Assembly: GCF_018687715.1 (NCBI RefSeq)
Contig: NC_056755.1
Location: forward strand, 9,807,501-9,871,500
Direction: 5' to 3'
Length of the DNA: 64,000 bases
DNA from: Carya illinoinensis
Lineage: Eukaryota; Streptophyta; Magnoliopsida; Fagales; Juglandaceae
Part shown: positions 56,823 through 64,000 of the stretch, one piece after another
How the letters are laid out: each line of letters begins with the position of its first letter
Position numbering within the stretch: position 1 is the first letter of the stretch
Notes under the pieces: model-generated
Database searches by the model: none
The model's input: only the letters and a program-made list of their open reading frames with translations
What the model was told of the DNA's origin: nothing
Made by a program: the position numbers and the translations under genes

Positions 56823-57678
56823 TGTTATAAAGTAACCCTCTTTGTAGTTACAAAAGGTTTAATGTTATTATGATAAAATAATCAATAATTTTATTTTATA
56901 AAACTATTTTGTTTGCACTAAAGATAAACACTATGTTTTATAACCAAACAGAAATGTAGTAATCATAATAACCACAGTTTGATGTCAATCAAAACCCTAG
57001 AAATAACAGTATACCAATAGATGACCAGATTACCAATATACACCACGATATTAAACAGTGTGTTATACAGATCAAAAAATTGATGAATATCTATCAAGAA
57101 TATCGCAAGAAAGCCACAAGAATCAGATATGAACAATAAAGAACAATAAAGAATACGAAAGCAAGGAAAGAACACACCAATATATATGGTTCGACCCTAA
57201 TAGTCTACATCTACGGTAGGAATGAGCCTCAGAGCTTTTTATTGATGAACAATATTTCATAGAGAAGCCTCAGTACACTTAGAATCCCTTATAGAAACTA
57301 CAAGAAATCACTCTGATTTCTTCTCTCTACAAGGAAACCCCCGAAACCTTAATTCCTCTCTCTGTTCTCTCTCTCATACGCTCTGCCTCTCAAACGGTCG
57401 ATATGTACAGAATGAAGCAATTAGGTTTTACACTGTATAGCATATATATATATATATATTACAAGAGATGCCAACACGTGTAGCCAATCCAGCGGCTCAA
57501 CTCATAAACCTCCTGAAGGAAGCACGAGCTTTTCACGTGATTTAAGCTCAGCATTAATCAACTTCAGAAGGTTCAGATTTTGCCACTTGTTCATCATCCT
57601 TTAATCAAATACTTCAAGAGAGCACATTAGTAAATTAAATAAAACGTAAACGATAAATGTATTGACATACATATTACA
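56823..57678 (-). repeat. 5' LTR of the copia element
   Basis: 856 bp, TGTTATAAAGTAACCC ... CATACATATTACA. It aligns end to end with the 3' LTR. Confidence 0.95.
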
Positions 57679-57683
57679 AGTAG

Positions 57684-58650
57684 ATTTAAGAATCTATGAC
57701 GGCCCATGAAGACAATACACTTGTTTTTTTTTTTGTAGCCACAAAAGTTATATCTGAAAGGTCTGGTAGTGGTGAGTTTGATGATTTGATGTGTGTGTTG
57801 AGAAAAGCTGCCGAAATAAGTGACGCGTGAGAACTACGCTCGGTGATTTTTGGAAAACCACCACTTTCCTCTTAATGATTTTGGATCTATGAATTTGTTT
57901 GTACTTTGCGTGTTTCTCAAGAGTTGTCAAAAAACTGTAGATCTATCTTTTTCCACTTTAAAAAATGTGAAATAAAACTAAGTAAAAGAAACCTTAATAG
58001 ACGATGTGGGTGAATGGAGAAATGAGGAAATGAGAGGGAGGAAGCTGATGCCTTATTCCCCTCCGTAAAAATCAGATCTAGAGGCATTGATTTTGAGAGA
58101 GAGACAGAGAGAGGGAGGGAAGAGGTGCATAGGGTTCCCAATAGTAAGAGTTGATAAAAGCATTATTTTGGTTGCAACATCACTTTAACCTAAATGAATA
58201 TTTATAAACTTCTTACGATAAAATTATTAGACTAATTTACTATGAGTAATGTTATATATAGTTTTAGGATATTCAATCTTGCATATTGTATTTAAAAAAA
58301 ATGTGAAATTCAATTTTTAAAAAATAACTTTTTCATATAGGTCATATAGTTATCCACATTTTTCAGAGAGTAAGTGGAACTTACACATTGTAGGATTGCA
58401 GATATTATTTATTTTTCATTTACAAAAAAGTGAAATCCACTTTTTTTTAAAAAATTAGTTTTTCATGTCAATTATCAATTTATCAACTTTTTCAAAAGAG
58501 CACGTGATATTTAAAAATCATTTTTCTTTCTCCTTAATAACCCTTACTCTAGTTCTTCTCCATTTCTGATTGATATTGTCGTGACTTCATATGTCTTTCA
58601 TTCGCAAAGAGATATCATAACAATAAACAATAGAGACTTGTTTGGAACTT
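57684..58650. other. Intergenic DNA, no gene recognised
   Basis: A GA-rich patch at 58080-58125 and a 74-codon minus-strand ORF (58141-57917) are the only features. The ORF has no domain I recognise. AT-rich sequence at 58230-58500 has MITE-like character (AGTAATGTTATATATAG) but unclear ends. Confidence 0.45.
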
Positions 58651-58654
58651 TGGA

Positions 58655-59000
58655 CACTAGGCCTTCTCGTTTGGTTTTACAGATGGTATTAATTTATGTC
58701 ATCTTATCTCAACATTCAAATATTTTTAAAAGACAAATACTTTTGAATTCCAAATTTTCAAAATTTTTATTTAATCATTATAATTTTTCAAAACTTAAAA
58801 AAAAAAAATCATTTTTTTCAAATACCAAAACAAAAATAATATTAAAAAGTTATATTTCAACAATATTTTAATTTTATAATATTTGTATTCAATTTGTTTT
58901 CATTAATTTCCCAAAACCTATAAAACATTTTAACTCAAACCATTTCACTATTATTTACAAATTTATCATCTCATGTAATTTGCATAACTAAATTAGACCT
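58655..59000 (-). repeat. GATGAGATGAGATG-type MITE copy
   Basis: It begins TCGTTTGGTTTTACAGATGG and ends ATCTCATGTAATTTGCATAA then CTAAATTAGACCTTA, with the family's AAATTTTTATTTAATCATTA core in reverse. Confidence 0.65.
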
Positions 59001-59039
59001 TAGAATATTTTATAATATATGTTAATAATAGTGAAATAA

Positions 59040-59425
59040 TTTAAGTTAAAATTTTTTATTGGGTATTAGGAAATAAGAGATAAAAAGTTGAATAAAAATA
59101 TTATAACATTAAAAAATTATTTAAATATAATTTTTATTTTGAAATTTGAAAAAATTGTATTATTTTTTGTGTTTTGTATAGAAATCTGAGAAAATTATAA
59201 TGGTTAGGTCATAATTAGACGAGAAAGTTAAAAATTTAAAATTAAAAAATATTTTGTGTTGGTTTGGATAGTGAGTTGAGTTGAGATGAAAGTTGAATAA
59301 AATATTATTAGAATATTATTTTTTAATATTATTATTATTTTGAAATTTCAAAAAGTTGAATTGTTTAGTATATTTTGTGTTGGAAGTTGGGAAAGTTATA
59401 ATGATTATATGAGGAAAAATTCTAA
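59040..59425 (+). repeat. Two further MITE copies in tandem
   Basis: About 59040-59245 is a partial copy. From 59255 a cleaner copy starts GGTTTGGATAGTGAGTTGAG (then TTGAGATGAAAGTTG) and runs to TTATAATGATTATATGAGG. The second start defines the family consensus well. Confidence 0.75.
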
Positions 59426-59616
59426 ACGCAATCGAAGTATATCCCTGTTGCATCCTCGGTGCCTACGTGGCATAAAAATGTAAATATCGCCGTTTACTTT
59501 TTGAAATCCCCTTGGTTAGACTTTTCCCTTCCCTTCCAGCATTTGTGTTTTCTCTCATCTCTCTCTTTTCTCGTCCCGGCCTCTCATCTATCTCTCATCT
59601 CAACTCTCTCATCTCG

Positions 59617-59640
59617 AACCCTAACCCTAACCCTAACCCT
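59617..59640. repeat. (AACCCT)x4, telomere-like
   Basis: Four perfect AACCCT units lie in a CTCTCATCT-rich stretch, with looser ACCCTAACC-like words to 59730. The plant telomere unit is AAACCCT, so this is the six-base variant, similar to telo-box-rich leaders. No open gene follows. Confidence 0.9.
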
Positions 59641-60241
59641 CTCATCTCTATTTTCTCACTATCCCATGCTAACCCACGCGAATCCTAACCTAGAGAACCC
59701 AAGAGACCCACACGAACCCTAACCCATATTAACCAAACATGTAATTTGGGATGTTTGGACTAGTTGGTTGTTCTTTCTCGTTGCCCATGCTGAGAATGAG
59801 ACAAATGCATTGTCAATATATTTTTTGAATATCTCCATTAAAGAAAGAATAATTGGTGGCAAAATAAGAGTTTCTAAACTCTATGAGACTAGGCAAGGTG
59901 AAGCCATAAAAATTTGTCTTTAATGGATTCCATAATCTTATGCACAAATTAAACACTAATCTAAAGCGTAATGCGATGTTTTTTAATTAAAATTATTCAT
60001 ATGATTATAAATTTTTACTGATGTGAGATTGTGTAATAGAGTGAAACTATTAAAACTGCCTATATTATCATAATTTGTTTGGATTATAAAATTGCTTATA
60101 TTATTATCTACTATTATATATATAAATAATCCATATCACCCAGCATGCTCAACTAAATTTGTTTTTTTTTTTCTTATTTTAGAAGGTAGTAAACATAGTA
60201 GATAGGCCAAAGTGGAAACCGACATGTTTCCTTGTGATATA

Positions 60242-60260
60242 TATATATATATATATATAT
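60242..60260. repeat. (AT)n microsatellite
   Basis: About ten AT units, before ACTAGTAGAATTAAAACGTC. Confidence 0.85.
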
Positions 60261-60850
60261 ACTAGTAGAATTAAAACGTCCAAGGGACGTTTGCCTAGTG
60301 GAGGCAAAATATAAATGTAAAACTTTTCCATGAAAGTAAATAATAGTAATCAGCAACATGTTCAGCAATCAGCAACACCGCTATGCACCACTCAACAGCA
60401 GGTAAGAGAGGGGTAAAATGCCATAAAATAAAGAACAGAAGAAATAAGTACATCTCATTCAGTATACTGAAGCAACTGAGGTTATTCATGTGAATCAACC
60501 TGTTTAGAAGGAGAGCAGCAGCACTGTCATGATTGTTGATATCTTGATCCCGTGGAATTTTTCCAAATAACAAGCAAAAATTTTACAAGTGAACTGTAAT
60601 TAACAAAATTTATAAAATGAGAAACTTCAGTTGGGATTTAGAGAACATTCATGGAAGAGATGAATGAAATTATTAGATCTAAAATACCATCTCTTAAATA
60701 TAATTAGTATTTCAGATTCATATTACGATTTTGTAAGAAATTGTGCATTATTAAAGGAGAAATAAAATGGAACATATAGAAGATTTAAAAGAAGATAGAA
60801 ACACAAATATGAATATTTGTGAAGTATTATTTTATTATCACAAAGTAAAA

Positions 60851-61279
60851 TTACAGAAATTTGAGGCTCTTTACCTCAATCTTTAAATGCTCTTGCTCTT
60901 CAAAAATCTGCATGCCTTTCCTATCTAAAGGAGTAGCCACTCGAAAAGAAAAGTTAAGCAAAGATTTTAAATTTCTGTTCTCTCGCTTTAGTACTTCTAT
61001 CTTCATGTTGGACTCCATAAGAAGCCGCTGAAGGGTAAAAATATTCTCGTGGAGTTTGTCAACCCCACCAGTCATAGATTGTAGTCGCTGAGAATATGCG
61101 ACAAGGGTTGATGAGTATCGGGTACCGAGACTCACAAACTCGTACATAATTTCATTATCTGACTTATTAGTCAGATCATTATTGGATTGCATTATAGGAC
61201 CTACGGAAGAAGTAGAAACAACTGGTGAACGAGGTGCAGAATACCTCATAAATTGGTAATGAGAAGATTGCTGAGCCAT
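60851..61279 (-). CDS. Unrecognised coiled-coil protein, first exon
   Basis: The ATG at 61279-61277 lies in a good plant context (ACAATGGCT) and opens MAQQSSHYQFMRYSAPRSPV. After a serine-rich N-terminus, residues about 40-130 have heptad-like spacing (SQRLQSMTGGVDKLHENIFT, then QRLLMESNMKIEVLKRENRN), suggesting a coiled coil. The frame closes at 60851, but a donor (GAG/GTAAAG) at 60874-60875 would give a 405 nt exon ending in phase 0, so the protein probably continues. A possible later exon (about 60560-60490, encoding QDINNHDSAAALLL) lies downstream without a clear acceptor. A TATA box sits about 100 bp upstream. I do not recognise the family, and it could be a host orphan gene or element-derived. 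Confidence 0.6.
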   Translation of the reverse strand: MAQQSSHYQFMRYSAPRSPVVSTSSVGPIMQSNNDLTNKSDNEIMYEFVSLGTRYSSTLVAYSQRLQSMTGGVDKLHENIFTLQRLLMESNMKIEVLKRENRNLKSLLNFSFRVATPLDRKGMQIFEEQEHLKIEVKSLKFL

Positions 61280-61380
61280 TGTAAAGTGAGAAAGCAAAAA
61301 GAGATTACAGAGTAAGAATGCAAACTAAATTTAGAAAAGTGAAGAAGATGATATGCGAAAGAAGATGAGCTGAATAATTC

Positions 61381-61390
61381 TTTTATAGAG
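61381..61390 (-). promoter_or_regulatory. TATA box of the coiled-coil gene
   Basis: On the minus strand CTCTATAAAAG, 102 bp before the ATG. The implied start site near 61350 gives a 70-75 nt pyrimidine-rich leader. Confidence 0.7.
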
Positions 61391-61462
61391 AAAATTATGA
61401 CAAAATATCACTTTATTGCTTCATAACATTTTTCGTGAAACATCTCTCTACAAGAGACAAGA

Positions 61463-61548
61463 GATGTAGCATCGTAGCTGCGGCGCCTGACAGATGCAGA
61501 AGAGCGATGTAGTATCATAGCTGCGGCGCCTGACAGCTATAGAAGACC
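61463..61548 (-). promoter_or_regulatory. Two 43 bp direct repeats upstream of the TATA box
   Basis: Units at 61463-61505 and 61506-61548 share TAGCTGCGGCGCCTGACAG and the flanking GATGTAG(C/T)ATC(G/A). The GGCGCC core is palindromic. They lie about 75-160 bp upstream of the TATA box, in the position of an activating element. Regulatory function is inference. Confidence 0.6.
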
Positions 61549-61611
61549 TGTAAAAATCTTACGGATCAGAGTTGTCTAGTCTAAAATAGAGGGTCACCGT
61601 TTTTGTTGAAA

Positions 61612-61613
<2 letters not shown>

Positions 61614-61668
<55 letters not shown>
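61614..61668. repeat. (GA)n microsatellite, 55 nt
   Basis: A pure GA run about 230 bp upstream of the TATA box of the coiled-coil gene. Plant GAGA-type runs can bind BPC proteins, but none is shown here. Confidence 0.95.
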
Positions 61669-61669
<1 letters not shown>

Positions 61670-61670
<1 letters not shown>

Positions 61671-63160
61671 TAACGGCTTAATTTTGATGAATTCTTTACT
61701 GAGTATGTCATTTAGAATAACACTTAAAGTATATCATTTATGTTTTTCTAAAGTAATCGAGAGTTTACAACTGAAACCGAAGATGTTAGATATGGGTACA
61801 TCTGAAAAAATCCTAGGAGGTCGAATCCGTACAATTTTCCATAAAAAAACCCTCCAAACAGAGCAAAAAAGAGAAAATCAAAGAAGACAACGGCCAAAAT
61901 CTCTTCATACAGAGCTTTATCAACAAAAATGGAAACCCACATGCAAATTCTATGAGATAGAGCAAAAAAAAGTAGAGAAAATAAGTGAGAGGAAAGAGAA
62001 GGTGATGAGCGAAATGATAGGAGTCGGGGTGGGTCAATGGAGAACAGTTTTATTTCGTGAGAGGAATGTGAGAGGTTTGTGTACGTGATAATACACACAA
62101 AAGAAACCCACATGCAATGTATTTGTGATGGAAAATAAAAAAAAAAGAGTAGTGGGGGCAATTATTGAATTATTTCAATCTCCAACCAGCACGTTTTCAA
62201 ATACAGTGGGGTCCACTCAATTATTCAAATCCCAAACACAGAGTCCAAATCCTATACTCTAAATTATATTTTATTGACCGAAAACGTGTTTAATTAAATC
62301 TAATTTTTAATTTATATATTAGGCAATGATCTACTTAACACGTCGCACCTTTTGATTTATATTCTCTTTAATATAAATTGCTAATATATAAAATAGTTAT
62401 GGTGGAGTGCATACCTTGATGTAATTACTAATTAATTAATGATGTATCCCGCATGATGTTAGCTAATAATTTCATTAAAAAAATAAATTAATAATTTAAA
62501 ATAATGAAGTTGGGATTATTTTATTGATTAAAAAGAAAAAAATCAGACACAAAAAACTGTTAATTTATTAAAAGGGCAATATATATATTTATATATTATA
62601 TTGGCTAAGTCAGGTATACTCATGATTTGCTTTGAATTATTGCAATGGGCCTCTCAAGCCTCAGGAGTCAAGAACCAAACGACGTGCGGAATTGTTGGCC
62701 AAGTTGACGCAAAAAAATGGTTTTATTGGTCTCGATCACCGTGATGCTGCTGTCACTGTAGCCATTGCCTAGACTGATCGACGAATCTAAGGGGGGGCCA
62801 GGGGGCGGGGGGGGGGGGGTGGGGATGATTAAGAGATTAGAGTAAGTGTAATCCCTGCATTTATTCACGTATTTTTTTTAAAAACAGTATCCCCATGAAT
62901 ATATAATTAATTGAGGTAAAGACTAATTAGTCGTTCATAATAAAATAATACAATATTTAACTCTAAATGTTTAATGGGTGGATGCATGGTAGGAGCACTG
63001 ACAAAGTGGAGGAGACCTCATGTCAATATACACGTGGAAAGCTTATATAATTGGAGCTAGTAATAATGTATTTCTCAAAAAATATATATATATATATATG
63101 CTCCTTAGCGGTTGATTAAGAACTTGAGGATCTGAGGTGACATCGGCATCGTAGGGAAAT
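61670..63160. other. Intergenic DNA, no gene recognised
   Basis: Short overlapping ORFs on both strands at 61680-62160 have no recognised domain. G runs at 62791-62797 and 62807-62819 interrupt otherwise AT-rich sequence. No repeat boundaries were found. Confidence 0.5.
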
Positions 63161-63164
63161 TTCC

Positions 63165-63325
63165 TCAAAAAATATTTTAAGTATATAATTTTTTAATATA
63201 ATTTTTATTTTAAAATTTGAAAAATTTATATTATTTTTTTTGTTTTGTTTGAAAGTTTAAAAAAATTATAATGATTAAGTAGTAAATAGGTAAAAAATTG
63301 AAAATTTAAAATTAAATAGTACTTT
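63165..63325 (+). repeat. Partial GATGAGATGAGATG-type MITE copy
   Basis: The interior TTTTTAATATAATTTTTATTTT, then AAAATTTGAAAAATTTATATT, then AAATTATAATGATTAAGTAGT follows the family order, but the terminal GAGATG arms are lost or mutated. Confidence 0.55.
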
Positions 63326-64000
63326 TATATATGTGAACGATTCTTATAAATGAAATTATTATATCCTAAAAACCTTTTGATTGGGAAACCCTGAGATTAG
63401 TGTTAACGTTTAAATATTATGGTATTTAATCCTATTTTTCTATATGTCCAATTAAATCAAGATTCAAGACCAATCGATAAGTAATGATGATGACGAGCTA
63501 GACGTTGCAAATAGAGATGATAACCATGACAATAGTATTTGACAGCTAGCTATAGCTAATATGAATGAAGTAATAGTGTTTGTCATGTAGTAATAGTAGT
63601 GGAATCAAGGTTAACAACAACCAAAGCATCAACTCATTATAGTGATTAGGCAATTTTTAAATAACACAAAAAGGTGTTGGTTCATTTTATTTATGAATGC
63701 AATTAATCAATTCACCCATATAATTGAATCCACCACTCTAGCGACTTTCACTCACTAACCCACTCAAAATCACTATCAATCAATCATTCAATTACAGTAT
63801 TAATTTTTTTAAAAAGAGCGTAGGGCACTTAATTCATGAGCTAGAGAACCCCTAGCTAGCCTTGAATCATGGGTCCACGCTGCATGGCGTAGAAAAATTA
63901 TGGTGAGGGTGAAAGGAGGTCTAATCAAATCATGAAAAAGAAACACAGCATGAGTTAAGTGATAAACATAATTTCCCATCAGATATATAACATGAACATG
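63326..64000. other. Intergenic DNA to the right edge
   Basis: No coding, RNA or repeat feature could be supported here. Confidence 0.5.

Larger units (their letters stand above)
51898..57678 (-). mobile_element. Ty1/copia LTR retrotransposon, complete structure, inactivated
   Basis: Two LTRs (51898-52754 and 56823-57678) with TG/CA ends enclose gag, protease, integrase, reverse transcriptase and RNase H on the minus strand, in the copia order. The 5 bp AGTAG is duplicated at 51893-51897 and 57679-57683. A primer-binding site related to initiator tRNA-Met (TGGCATCTAGAGC) sits 2 bp inside the 5' LTR, and a purine stretch (AAGGTGGAGATT) precedes the 3' LTR. The LTRs differ by eye at roughly 35-40 positions (about 4-5%), mostly C/T or G/A changes. 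Multiple stops split the polyprotein. The gag start is reminiscent of the Tork/Tnt1 group. Confidence 0.95.

Noticed and set aside
57917..58141. 74-codon minus-strand ORF
   Set aside because: It is short and low-complexity, with no family, no promoter and no splice support.
59617..59640. Interstitial telomere from a chromosome fusion
   Set aside because: There are only four units, of the six-base form, too few to claim a fusion point.
61603..62088. 161-codon plus-strand ORF beginning in the (GA)n run
   Set aside because: Half is microsatellite translation, the rest has no domain, and there are comparable ORFs on the other strand.
1..64000. tRNA, rRNA or organellar insertions
   Set aside because: Apart from SINE heads with A/B-box-like motifs, no full tRNA fold, rRNA stretch or chloroplast/mitochondrial gene was seen.

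Overview
The window is nuclear DNA from a flowering plant. It is AT-rich, its genes carry many short GT-AG introns, its proteins are plant-type, and plant retrotransposons and MITEs lie between and inside the genes. A GATGAGATGAGATG-type MITE recurs about a dozen times and the LINE ORFs look familiar from the walnut/pecan family, so a Fagales tree is likely. That assignment is inference, not proof.

Three host genes can be traced exon by exon. (1) A plus-strand polypyrimidine tract-binding protein of the PTB3 type (6914-19010, 14 coding exons, 446 aa) carries a 5.8 kb LINE in its last intron. (2) A minus-strand CC1-like/RBM39-type splicing factor (29373-20115, 13 exons, 571 aa) converges on it; the two stop codons are about 1.1 kb apart. 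(3) A minus-strand LIKE-COV (DUF502) membrane protein (39845-32281, 7 exons, 254 aa) has a 4.8 kb first intron that is mostly a decayed LINE with a hAT-type MITE inside it. A fourth locus, a short minus-strand coiled-coil protein at 61279-60851, has a clear TATA box and an upstream direct repeat, but I do not recognise its family.

The left edge (1-2350) holds the C-terminal part of an RPA70-like gene broken by two in-frame stops. It is followed about 230 bp later by a short palindrome and a near-CTAG end that resemble the 3' terminus of a Helitron. Plant Helitrons are known to carry RPA-like genes, so this is probably the tail of a dead Helitron whose helicase part lies outside the window.

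From 40 to 58 kb the sequence is almost entirely mobile DNA: a minus-strand LINE with an RNase H domain, split by a MITE that itself contains a 1.19 kb MULE with a 9 bp target duplication; a 3.43 kb solo LTR with a perfect 5 bp target duplication and an internal array of 11 palindromic units; and a complete but inactivated Ty1/copia element (51898-57678) with both LTRs and a 5 bp target duplication. The last 6 kb is AT-rich intergenic DNA apart from the coiled-coil locus, microsatellites and MITEs.

The window is ordinary plant chromatin rather than a novel gene system. The points most worth checking are the Helitron/RPA end, the 69 nt CU tract just inside an intron of a gene whose protein family binds CU-rich RNA, and the palindromic array in the solo LTR.
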